Source: Marine Group III euryarchaeote CG-Epi4
GTDB taxonomy: Archaea; Thermoplasmatota; Poseidoniia; MGIII; CG-Epi1
Length of the DNA: 16,984 nt
Assembly: GCA_001875365.1 (NCBI GenBank)
Contig: MIYX01000010.1
Coordinates: forward strand, 1-16,984
Direction of reading: 5' to 3'
Shown here: positions 1 to 6,961 of the stretch, piece after piece
How the letters are laid out: every line of letters begins with the position of its first letter
Position numbering within the stretch: the first letter of the stretch is position 1
Program-made: the position numbers and the translations under genes
Notes under the pieces: model-generated
What the model was told of the DNA's origin: nothing
The model's input: the letters and a program-made list of their open reading frames with translations, nothing else
The model's database searches: none

Positions 1-163
1 TGCCTTTGTTTTTACCGTGAACAGTCTCTTCAGTAATTTGTTTCTTTCCGTCTTCCTCTTCTTTTGATGTCCACCATTCAGTAATAATTACATTATCTTT
101 GACTTCAATAATCATATGTTTTAGCCTTCCCGTCAAGTGTAATTGATACAATGTAGTTTTCAT
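1..163 (-). CDS. N-terminal fragment of an unidentified protein (possible WGR-like beta domain)
   Basis: The ATG is at 163 and the reading frame runs open for 54 codons off the left edge, so only the N terminus is visible. It starts MKTTLYQLHLTGRL and is rich in short beta-like stretches, with a WW pair, a charged Lys/Glu-rich middle and a closing GKNKG. The pattern (LY-x-L near the start, a Trp after a beta strand, then GKN-x-G) recalls the WGR-like N-terminal domain found on some phage and archaeal nucleic-acid enzymes, including certain DNA ligases. That is pattern memory, not an alignment, and is weak. An AGGTG ribosome-binding-like sequence (171-175 on this strand) lies 7 nt upstream, and an AT-rich box at 186-195 could be its own promoter. 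It lies downstream of tRNA-His on the same strand. That it is coding is fairly sure; its function is not known. Confidence 0.7.
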   Translation of the reverse strand, partial: MKTTLYQLHLTGRLKHMIIEVKDNVIITEWWTSKEEEDGKKQITEETVHGKNKG

Positions 164-190
164 TCTAAAACACCTATAATTTAGTACTAT

Positions 191-196
191 AAAAAA
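191..196 (-). terminator. Oligo-T terminator after tRNA-His
   Basis: Six consecutive T on the minus strand begin immediately after the encoded CCA. Archaeal RNA polymerase terminates at oligo-T runs without needing a hairpin, so this is the likely end of the tRNA transcript. The call rests on sequence only. Confidence 0.5.
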
Positions 197-274
197 TGGG
201 GCGAAGCCCGGGAATCGAACCCGGGACGAGGGAACCACAATCCCCCAGTTTAACCAAACTAGCCTAGCTTCGCC
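197..274 (-). tRNA. tRNA-His (anticodon GTG), with encoded G-1 and 3' CCA
   Basis: Read on the minus strand, a full cloverleaf can be drawn. The acceptor stem is GCGAAGC (273-267) paired with GCTTCGC (207-201). An encoded extra G at 274 (G-1) faces discriminator C73 at 200, the identity element of tRNA-His. The anticodon stem GGGGA/TCCCT closes the loop TTGTGGT, giving anticodon GTG at 238-236. The T arm is CCGGG / TTCGATT / CCCGG. The 3' CCA is encoded at 199-197. The D stem is weak: G10-T25, G11-C24, a C12/A23 mismatch and T13-A22. A run of six T follows directly (196-191). No intron is present. Confidence 0.97.
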
Positions 275-299
275 ACTATTTCATGACTGGCAAGGCATT

Positions 300-311
300 A
301 CATAAAATTAC
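300..311 (-). promoter_or_regulatory. Probable TATA box for tRNA-His
   Basis: On the minus strand an AATTTTATGT element is centred about 30 nt upstream of the tRNA 5' end at 274, the spacing expected for an archaeal TATA box. It lies between the methylmalonyl-CoA mutase stop codon and the tRNA. Confidence 0.45.
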
Positions 312-318
312 TTGATAA

Positions 319-1934
319 TTAGATAATATCCTTAGGCCTATATTCGCCCCAGACCTTACGCAGTGAATTACAAATCTCACCGAGACTTACTTTAGCACTC
401 ACAGCTTCAATTATGTGGGGAAGTAAATTTTCATCCGTAGTAGCATATTGTGTTATCTTGTCAATGTATTCTTCTACATTTCCTCTTTTTTCTTTTAAAA
501 TTAATAATTTTCCAATTTTTTCTTTAATTAATTTTTCATTTATCTTCGTAACTTCACTTCTACCTTCTTCATCATCTTTGTATTTGTTTACACCCACAAT
601 AATTCGTTCATTTTCTTCAATTTCTCTTTGATATTTGTATGCTGAATCCATGATTTGGGATTGAACCCATCCCTCTTCTATGCATTGTAGCATACCTCCA
701 TTTGTGTCAATTCTTTCTATAATCTCCATAGTGTTTGCAACTAGTTCTTCAGTCATACTTTCAATAGTATAAGATCCAGCAAGCGGATCTATAGTGAATG
801 GAATCCCTGATTCTTCGGCAATAATTTGTTGAGTCCTGAGGGCCACTTTAGCTGCCTTTTCAGAGGGTAATCCCAAAGCTTCGTCCATTGAGTTGGTATG
901 AAGGCTCTGAGTTCCTCCCAAGACTGCAGATAAGGCCTGAATAGCAGTTCTAACCACATTATTGTGTGGTTGTTGTGCTGTCAGTGTAGAGCCTCCAGTC
1001 TGAGTATGGAATCTTAGCATCATTGATTTCTCATTTTTAGCATTGAATTCCTTTTTCATTATCCGAGCCCAAATTTGCCTTGCAGCTCTATATTTTGCTA
1101 TTTCGTGAAGAAAATCATTGTGTCCGTTAAAGAAGAAAGCCATTCTTGGTGCAAAGTCATCGACATCCAAACCCTTTTCGACGGCAGCTCTCGCATACGT
1201 AACTCCATTCGCAATAGTAAAAGCTAATTCTTGTTCAGTACTACATCCAGCCTCCCTTATGTGATAACCAGAAACAGATATGGTATTCCATTTAGGTATC
1301 TTTTTACTGCAATATTCGAATACATCTGTAGTTAATCTCATAGATTGCTCAGGCGGAAAGATGTATGTTCCTCTAGCAATATATTCTTTCAAAATATCAT
1401 TCTGTATAGTTCCTCTAAGTTGAGATTCTTTCACTCCTTGAGATTGTCCAGTAGCAACATACATTGCTAACAACATTGATGCCGGAGCATTGATTGTCAT
1501 ACTAGTCGAAACGGTATCAAGTGGAACTCCATCAAACAATTGCTTCATATCCTCAATAGTATCAATTGCAACCCCTACTTTTCCTACTTCACCTTGTGAC
1601 ATAGGATCATCACTATCATATCCGATTTGTGTAGGTAAATCAAATGCTACAGATAATCCCGTTTGACCTTCATCGAGTAAATATCTGAAGCGTTTGTTTG
1701 TTTCTTCAGCGGTACCAAAACCAGCATACTGCCTCATTGTCCACATTTTACCTCGGTATCCGGTAGGATGTATTCCTCGAGTGTATGGAAAAGAGCCAGG
1801 AAATTCGTTTTCAGTATTTTTTACGTCTTCTGGAATATTTAGCCTTTCTTTATTATCCAACAAGGCTTCTTTTCTTTCTGGATATCTATCTAGAGTTGGC
1901 TTAAGTGTCTCATCTTCCCATCGCTTTTTACTCA
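319..1934 (-). CDS. mcmA1: Methylmalonyl-CoA mutase, large (alpha) subunit
   Basis: This is the catalytic TIM-barrel subunit of the B12-dependent mutase that interconverts (R)-methylmalonyl-CoA and succinyl-CoA (EC 5.4.99.2), used in propionyl-CoA / odd-chain and branched-chain breakdown or in carbon-fixation variants. Family marks include PYTRGIHPTGYRG around residues 50-62, MRQYAGFGTAEETN around 67-80, and FDLPTQIGYDSDDP around 98-111. With 538 residues and an end at GEYRPKDII it lacks the C-terminal cobalamin-binding domain, as is usual for archaeal two-gene mutases whose B12 subunit (mcmA2) is separate; no such gene is in this window. A TTG five codons upstream (1950) is possible, but the ATG at 1934 is preferred. 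It overlaps the acyltransferase stop by 7 nt, which suggests translational coupling. The gene ends the rpoK-eno-rpsB run. Confidence 0.95.
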
Positions 1935-2644
1935 TTTCTTGGTCTCTCAAATTGTTTAATATATTTTAGCATTTTGGCATGTAATTCATCAGATTTTTCT
2001 TTAGCTTCTCCAGGTTTAATTGTAATTGGCTTTAACCAAAAGCAGTAAACATTTGTTCTAATCTTATTCCTGTAAAAATCAATCATACTTCCTAGGACAT
2101 CTTTATCATTTCCATTACTAGACCAATCTACATTTGGGTTGTCATAGCAAAATACAACAGGCTGTATTGGCATTCCACTATTTTCAGCAGCTTTGAAAAC
2201 ACCCATTTTGAAAGGATAAAGTTCTCCAAACGGAGAAGTTGTTCCTTCGGGGAAAATCCAAAGAGGTTTGTTTACTGCATCCCAGTTATTTAACTGGTCA
2301 ATTACGCTACTTCTAGAATTTTTCCTTTCCCTTTTTACCCATAAAACTCCCAGTTTTTGACCTATAGGTCCGAATAGCAAATAATCCTTAATTTCTCTTT
2401 TTGCAACGGCACCGCCCGCTTTCAAAGCTAAAACTAAAATAGTATCTAGATAGCTAGTGTGATTTGGAACTAGAAAGCCGGGCTGAGGTTTTCCATGTAC
2501 GTAAATGTTTGTGTTGTAACGTTTCATTAACTTTCGACACCAATTCGTTACATTTTCACGATACTTTTCACGTGAGTAAAAGGGAATTTCTAATCTGAGC
2601 CTGATTAAAATGTAAATGAAATATAATATTTCGATTACCCACAC
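1928..2644 (-). CDS. PlsC-type lysophospholipid (1-acylglycerol-3-phosphate) acyltransferase family protein
   Basis: A 238-residue protein of the PlsC/LPLAT family. The catalytic H-x4-D motif is NHTSYLD with H62 and D67, and the substrate-binding block is FPEGT at 131-135. A hydrophobic N terminus (about residues 3-14) probably attaches it to the membrane. Family members transfer an acyl chain from acyl-CoA or acyl-ACP to a glycerophospholipid precursor. That is notable here because canonical archaeal lipids are ether-linked isoprenoids, so the substrate cannot be inferred. It starts at GTG 2644; upstream the frame reaches a TAA at 2668 with no better start. It lies 42 nt after uS2 and its last codons overlap the start of methylmalonyl-CoA mutase. 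Family assignment is firm; substrate is unknown. Confidence 0.9.
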   Translation of the reverse strand: MWVIEILYFIYILIRLRLEIPFYSREKYRENVTNWCRKLMKRYNTNIYVHGKPQPGFLVPNHTSYLDTILVLALKAGGAVAKREIKDYLLFGPIGQKLGVLWVKRERKNSRSSVIDQLNNWDAVNKPLWIFPEGTTSPFGELYPFKMGVFKAAENSGMPIQPVVFCYDNPNVDWSSNGNDKDVLGSMIDFYRNKIRTNVYCFWLKPITIKPGEAKEKSDELHAKMLKYIKQFERPRNE

Positions 2645-2666
2645 AATAGACCTATGGCTTACTTGT

Positions 2667-2678
2667 TAAAAAGAAAAC
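2667..2678 (-). terminator. Possible oligo-T terminator after uS2
   Basis: On the minus strand, shortly after the uS2 stop, the 42-nt gap holds a T-rich run (TTTTCTTTTT). Such runs can end or attenuate archaeal transcription and might lower expression of the two downstream genes. There is no hairpin and the run is interrupted, so this is weak. Confidence 0.25.
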
Positions 2679-2686
2679 CTATTGCT

Positions 2687-3301
2687 CTAAATTAACGGAG
2701 CTTCGAAATCGTCTATGGTTTCTTCAAGCTCTTCATCGGCAGCCAATTCACCCCTTATTCTCAAAATCTCTCTTGATAATAACCAATAAATTAGGGCTAA
2801 TGATCTTCTTCCTTTATTATTTCCAGGAATAACAAGATCTACATTAGTAGTTAGATTATTAGAATCACACATTGCAATTACTGGAATTTTGATATTTGTG
2901 GCTTCTCTGAAAGCCTGTGCATCAGCAGCAGGATCAGTTAATACGATAGCTTTTGGTTCCATAAAGAATCTCATTTCAGGATTTGTTAATCTACCTGGAG
3001 TAAAACGTCCAGCAATACATTCGAATCCACAGTTTTCTGCAAATTTAGTTGCGGGTTTCCATCCGTACTGTCTTGCAGAAACCACTAGTACATCTTTAGG
3101 GTCAAAATCTTTTAGGAATTGAGCAGCTTCTACTACTTTTTCAGAGGTCATGTTGACGTTGAGTATTCTCAGTCCATCGTCTCTAACTTTGTAGACATAA
3201 GGCTCCATATCCTTACTTTTTTGTTTGGTTCCAATGTGGACTCCACAAGTGAGGAAAGTATCCTCATCGATGAGCAGTTCTTTTGCTTCGACTTCGGTCA
3301 T
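2687..3301 (-). CDS. rpsB: Small-subunit ribosomal protein uS2
   Basis: A 204-residue archaeal/eukaryotic-type uS2 of the small ribosomal subunit. Recognisable segments are CGVHIGTKQKSKDMEPYVYK near the N terminus, the region around GRFTPGRLTNP (about residue 98-108), a PDVL/ADPxAD-like stretch read here as LTDPAADAQAFREA, the PVIAMCDSNNLTTNVDLVIPGNNKGRRSLALIYWLL block, and an acidic C-terminal tail (ADEELEETIDDFEAPLI). The length is normal for the archaeal form. Its ATG (3301) overlaps the enolase TGA by 4 nt (ATGA), so it is probably translated by re-initiation from enolase. The order rpoK-eno-rpsB is the classical archaeal arrangement. Confidence 0.97.
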   Translation of the reverse strand: MTEVEAKELLIDEDTFLTCGVHIGTKQKSKDMEPYVYKVRDDGLRILNVNMTSEKVVEAAQFLKDFDPKDVLVVSARQYGWKPATKFAENCGFECIAGRFTPGRLTNPEMRFFMEPKAIVLTDPAADAQAFREATNIKIPVIAMCDSNNLTTNVDLVIPGNNKGRRSLALIYWLLSREILRIRGELAADEELEETIDDFEAPLI

Positions 3302-4491
3302 AGGAATTTCTCGCTGATTCGGACCAGTTCATTAAGCTTTGCAATCCTTTCACCACCCATAATTCCGGTTTTGATTGCATGAGATTCGAAGGCAACTCCA
3401 AGATGTGCTATGGATGTATCAGTTGTCTCTCCACTACGGTGTGAGATAACTGTAGCCATATCAGAATCTTTAGCCATTTCCACAGTTTCGATAGTATCAG
3501 TTAAGGTTCCGATTTGGTTTGGTTTAATCAAAATAGAATTGGTAGACTTCTTTTTGATCCCTTCTTTTAATCTTTCAGTATTGGTGACGTATAAATCATC
3601 TCCAATAATTAATGAGTCAGTTTGGCCAGTCAAAGATGCCCATGATTCAAAGTCGTTTTGATCCAGTGGATCCTCTACTGAATGTAAATCATATTCTTCA
3701 ATTAAACCTAACATGAAATCAACTTGTTCCTCAGGTGTAAGCGTTTGTTCTTTGTATACATATCTCCCATTTTTATAAAATTCACTGGCAGCTACATCCA
3801 AACCAGTTCTTACTTCAACACCAGTATCTTTTTGAACATTATCAACAGCTTTTGTAACAAGTTCTAATGCTTCTACATTTTCTAGTGGAGCAACCCAAGC
3901 TCCTTCGTCCCCTTTACCGAGTGCAATATTAGGAAATTTTTTCTTTAATATATTAGCCACCTCTTTGTGAACGGCAGCGTTTGTTTCAATTGCAGTATTG
4001 ATATCATTATCAAAAGAAGTTACTAAATATTCTTGAATATCTGTACCACCTATTGCGTGAGCTCCACCTCCAAGTACATTAGACATTGGGGCTGGAATCG
4101 AATATGATTTCGTTTTACTAACATGTTCAAAAAGCGGAATATTTTTTGAATTAGCTGCAGCCTTTGCACAGGCAAGAGATAATGCAACAGCTATGTTTCC
4201 ACCTACATTTTGTAGATTTTTGGTTCCATCTTTTTCTTTTATTGTGTTATCAAATGTGTTCTGATCATTAGTAGTAATTCCTATCAGTGCGGGAATCAAG
4301 TTTTTTTTAGCATTACGTATTCCCAAATTCACGTCATTTTTTGGCCATGCTTGGGCTTCAAAGGTTCCTGTTGAAGCTCCAGCTGGAGCTGCAGCCCTTC
4401 CAAATCCATCATTTGTTATTATATCAGCTTCAACAGTAGGATTGCCTCGAGAGTCCGTTATTTTTCTTAGATAGATGTCTCTGATAATCAC
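3298..4491 (-). CDS. eno: Enolase (phosphopyruvate hydratase)
   Basis: Converts 2-phosphoglycerate to phosphoenolpyruvate (EC 4.2.1.11) in cytosolic glycolysis/gluconeogenesis. At 397 residues it is slightly shorter than the common 410-430. Active-site features are visible: N-terminal DSRGNPTVEA (13-22), the SxxGASTGTFEA-type loop at 38-46, GDEGA at 194-198 with E196, metal-ligand positions D232, E273 (in VEDP) and D298 (in GDDL), catalytic K323 in LIKPNQIGT, and SHRSGET at 350-356. It starts at GTG 4491, sharing GTGA with the rpoK stop (4-nt overlap). The codon just downstream of the rpoK stop leaves no better start. It is the middle gene of rpoK-eno-rpsB and probably translationally coupled to both neighbours. 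Confidence 0.97.
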   Translation of the reverse strand: MIIRDIYLRKITDSRGNPTVEADIITNDGFGRAAAPAGASTGTFEAQAWPKNDVNLGIRNAKKNLIPALIGITTNDQNTFDNTIKEKDGTKNLQNVGGNIAVALSLACAKAAANSKNIPLFEHVSKTKSYSIPAPMSNVLGGGAHAIGGTDIQEYLVTSFDNDINTAIETNAAVHKEVANILKKKFPNIALGKGDEGAWVAPLENVEALELVTKAVDNVQKDTGVEVRTGLDVAASEFYKNGRYVYKEQTLTPEEQVDFMLGLIEEYDLHSVEDPLDQNDFESWASLTGQTDSLIIGDDLYVTNTERLKEGIKKKSTNSILIKPNQIGTLTDTIETVEMAKDSDMATVISHRSGETTDTSIAHLGVAFESHAIKTGIMGGERIAKLNELVRISEKFL

Positions 4492-4670
4492 TTATTTTCT
4501 CGATCTACAATATCTATAGGTATTGCATCTGTATCATACTCCATTTGTGCAATGATAACAGGGTCGATTATTCCTTCCGGTACTTTAATATCTACGGGAG
4601 CGCCCATTGAAATCTGTAATGCTCTTGCACCTATAACTCTGGCTTTTTCAAATCTTGAATGTTCTCGCAT
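4488..4670 (-). CDS. rpoK: DNA-directed RNA polymerase subunit K (Rpb6/omega homologue)
   Basis: A 60-residue small subunit that stabilises assembly of the RNA polymerase clamp/largest subunit. The core of the family, RFEKARVIGARALQISMGAPV, occupies residues 6-26 and includes the conserved ARxIGARALQI-x-MGAP. The C-terminal half has an IIDPVIIAQME segment, and the short acidic tail matches archaeal RpoK length. The ATG at 4670 follows an AAGG-type ribosome-binding sequence. It is the first gene of the minus-strand run; rpoN, often just upstream in other archaea, is absent here because a divergent surface-protein operon begins instead. Confidence 0.97.
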   Translation of the reverse strand: MREHSRFEKARVIGARALQISMGAPVDIKVPEGIIDPVIIAQMEYDTDAIPIDIVDRENK

Positions 4671-4719
4671 TTTTTACCTTCCTATTTATTAAGAAATTAT
4701 AATTTTAGCTAGTGGTCTA

Positions 4720-4731
4720 ACTATAAAAGAC
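4720..4731 (-). promoter_or_regulatory. Probable TATA box of the rpoK-eno-rpsB operon
   Basis: On the minus strand the sequence GTCTTTTATAGT is an AT-rich archaeal TATA-like element about 50 nt upstream of the rpoK ATG. It would give a leader of roughly 25 nt containing the AAGG ribosome-binding sequence. It abuts and partly overlaps the 17-nt palindrome at 4727-4743. An alternative box is AAAATTATAATT nearer the gene, which would leave too little leader for the ribosome-binding site. Confidence 0.4.
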
Positions 4732-4743
4732 TTACTAAGTCTT
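4727..4743. promoter_or_regulatory. Perfect 17-nt palindrome, candidate operator
   Basis: AAGACTTACTAAGTCTT has two perfect 8-nt arms (AAGACTTA / TAAGTCTT) around a single central C at 4735. It sits in the divergent region between rpoK and the surface-protein operon and overlaps the upstream edge of the rpoK TATA element, where a dimeric helix-turn-helix regulator could block or help TFB/TBP. No bound factor can be named. Confidence 0.4.
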
Positions 4744-4787
4744 ATTGTAAAAGAACAAAACTGCAACGATAAGTATTTTTTTCAGAA

Positions 4788-4800
4788 GCTTTTTAAATAC
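4788..4800 (+). promoter_or_regulatory. TATA box of the surface-protein operon
   Basis: TTTTTAAATA at 4790-4799 is a good archaeal TATA match, preceded by purine-rich GAAGC as a possible BRE. Initiation about 25 nt downstream (near 4820-4825) would give a leader of about 45-50 nt carrying the AGGTG at 4861-4865. This spacing argues that translation starts at ATG 4871 rather than at ATG 4826. Confidence 0.6.
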
Positions 4801-4870
4801 GTGTTACAATGAGTTTAGTTACCTTATGCCAATAGTCAAAGGTTTAATAGGTCGAAAAAAAGGTGAAAAA

Positions 4871-6949
4871 ATGGAACAAAAAATAAACAAATTGGGTGCG
4901 TTTGTAGCTACTTTAGCTCTAATCGCGTCAGTTTTAGTTATGCCGAATGTAAGTGCTGATGGTGAAGACTTGTCTATATCCTTAACAGGAGATAAAGGTC
5001 TAACCTCTTATGGTGCAAAATATGGGCAAGCAAGCTTCATAGGAAGTGTAACTAACACCAACTCAGCTCCTAGCGATGGTTTGTCAGTCTCAGCATCATT
5101 TTCTGATGATTCTAAATTAGAGGGATGGAATGATGATAGTGTATCAATTGGGTCCTGGGATGGAACTACTTGTGACTTTTTAGAACCAGGTGAAGACTTT
5201 GGAACAATAGATGCTGCAGCTTCAGTAGATTTTTGTATTTCAGTTGGAATTGATGGAGCTTTCGATAATGGAGCTGTCGGTGAACTAGCAGTAAGCGCAA
5301 GTACAGATGATTTTACTTCCTTAACTGAAGATTCACAAGTAATAGTTTCAGATTGGACATTCAGTACTCAAGATGTTGATGCAAAAACTTTCGAAGAGTC
5401 TGAGGCAATTGAAGAAGATTGTAATGTAGCAGTCAACTGTCAAACTTATACAATTACAATTCACAATAATAAGCTTGACGAATCAGGAGATCCTGTAGAT
5501 TTGACAGACCCAGTTAGGATTAGTTACGATTCAGCCACGCCTGGTTGGAGAATTGATAGTATGGATACTGCTTGGAATGAATTGGAAAGGAAGGCAATAA
5601 TTGGTTTTATTGAGGCTGGTGAAAGCTATGATTTCGTCATTAATGTATCGTTATCAGGAAGTTATGCTTTAGCCACTTCATATACCGAAAACCCTTCAGT
5701 ATTAGCTTTTACAATTCAAGATGACAATAATATTTACGATTTTGTAGAATATGAAGCAATAGTTTTAGATAATTTTGCAGTTAGTGTGCAAGGTTCAGGC
5801 AATGAAGATGTAGATAATGGCTGCTCAGATCAAGATTACAAGGTAGATTGGGATGTAGATGTAAAGAATTTCGGAAACACACGAGATAATTTTTCAGTTA
5901 CTTTTAATTTAGCAGATTCAGCAGGTTGGGTTATTACTGGAGCTAATGACGGAACAATTAGTAACATATTACCTAAGGCTGAAAATGGTATGACTACTTA
6001 TGAATTAGAAATGACAGTTCCAAGTGGTTTAGCTGCAGGAACTAAGCACGGGTTTACAATGACCGTAACCTCGGAAGGTGATCCTTCACAAACCCAAACA
6101 CAAGAATTTAGTGCAACAGTAGTACAATGCTACGGAATTTCTATGTCTGTTGATAAAACAACAGATAGCGCAAATCCAGGCGCTTCCTCCGATTTTACTG
6201 TAACAGTTACTAACGATGGTAACGGAGAAGATACCGTATCTTTCGATACTATGGGAGCTTCAGCTTGGACTCCTACACTATCTGAGATGACTTCCACAAT
6301 AGCTTCAGGAGCAACTAGTCAAGTAGTATTTTCTATGACTGTACCTGCAGATTCGAGTTCTGCAGCTAAGAGTGGAATGGCGATGGTTCATGGTTATTCA
6401 GAGGTTTGTGGTGATGATACTTCGGGTTGTAAGGCTATTAATTCAGATTACGAAGCACATGTTTCAATGGAACTTTCTTCCAATCAAGTATATGACATTG
6501 CAGCAGGCTATTACTACAATGCATCGATGGCAAGCGCTTCAGTTCAAGAAGGGATGGCTTTACAATTGAAATTCAATGTTACCAATAACGGTAATGGAAA
6601 TGATAACATAGCTGTTGCTTTGTCAACAGATGCGCCATCTTGGATCACATTATCCCAAGATACAGTATTAGTAGGCCCAGGAACAGAGACTACAGTTACG
6701 CTGGATATCTTAGCTCCAGTTTCAGGAAGTTTGGGTGTCAATACTTTCCAAATTATAGCTTCGTCATCAGATGGCTTAACAAGCTCAACAACCGGTGACT
6801 TCACAGTTACTATTGTTGAGAAATCAACAGATTCCTCAGGACCAACAACTGAAGAAGTTGATGATGATGACGGTGGTTTACCTGGATTTGGCTTCCTTTC
6901 AGCAATAGCTGCTATTGGTGCAGTATTATTGCTGCGCCGCAGGCTTTAA
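4871..6949 (+). CDS. Secreted surface protein with Ig-like (NEW3/CARDB-type) repeats and PGF-CTERM anchor; Cys-containing paralogue
   Basis: A 692-residue predicted surface protein. Residues 1-29 form a Sec signal peptide (KINK charge, hydrophobic core, VSA cleavage site before D30). The body is a string of beta-sandwich-like repeats typical of NEW3/CARDB-type domains, with recurring signatures such as VTNDGNGEDTVSF and VTNNGNGNDNIAV, ending in an acidic linker. The C terminus has the PGF-CTERM tripartite signal: PGF at 671-673, a hydrophobic helix, then RRRL. In families with this signal an archaeosortase removes the tail and links the protein to lipid. Eight cysteines occur outside the signal, in arrangements that suggest four disulfides. 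ATG 4871 was chosen for its AGGTG ribosome-binding site and its clean signal peptide; ATG 4826 would put a charged extension ahead of it. The ligand and role are unknown. Confidence 0.85.
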   Translation: MEQKINKLGAFVATLALIASVLVMPNVSADGEDLSISLTGDKGLTSYGAKYGQASFIGSVTNTNSAPSDGLSVSASFSDDSKLEGWNDDSVSIGSWDGTTCDFLEPGEDFGTIDAAASVDFCISVGIDGAFDNGAVGELAVSASTDDFTSLTEDSQVIVSDWTFSTQDVDAKTFEESEAIEEDCNVAVNCQTYTITIHNNKLDESGDPVDLTDPVRISYDSATPGWRIDSMDTAWNELERKAIIGFIEAGESYDFVINVSLSGSYALATSYTENPSVLAFTIQDDNNIYDFVEYEAIVLDNFAVSVQGSGNEDVDNGCSDQDYKVDWDVDVKNFGNTRDNFSVTFNLADSAGWVITGANDGTISNILPKAENGMTTYELEMTVPSGLAAGTKHGFTMTVTSEGDPSQTQTQEFSATVVQCYGISMSVDKTTDSANPGASSDFTVTVTNDGNGEDTVSFDTMGASAWTPTLSEMTSTIASGATSQVVFSMTVPADSSSAAKSGMAMVHGYSEVCGDDTSGCKAINSDYEAHVSMELSSNQVYDIAAGYYYNASMASASVQEGMALQLKFNVTNNGNGNDNIAVALSTDAPSWITLSQDTVLVGPGTETTVTLDILAPVSGSLGVNTFQIIASSSDGLTSSTTGDFTVTIVEKSTDSSGPTTEEVDDDDGGLPGFGFLSAIAAIGAVLLLRRRL

Positions 6950-6953
6950 GGAG
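6947..6953 (+). promoter_or_regulatory. Ribosome-binding site overlapping a stop codon
   Basis: TAAGGAG combines the TAA stop of the first surface protein with a strong Shine-Dalgarno core, 8 nt before ATG 6962. It fixes the start of the second paralogue and supports coupled translation. Confidence 0.65.
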
Positions 6954-6961
6954 ATAACTAA

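Noticed and set aside
413..631. Plus-strand open frame over methylmalonyl-CoA mutase
   Set aside because: Shadow frame of a confidently identified gene. Its Phe/Ser/Ile-rich translation is what antisense of AT-rich coding gives.
4774..4782. T-run upstream of the surface operon as a terminator
   Set aside because: No plus-strand gene lies upstream of it. It is probably the AT-rich spacer before the TATA box.
4826..4870. A longer N terminus for the first surface protein, starting at ATG 4826
   Set aside because: It would add 15 residues, many basic, ahead of a clean signal peptide, has no ribosome-binding site, and lies at about the predicted transcription start. ATG 4871 has AGGTG at the right distance.
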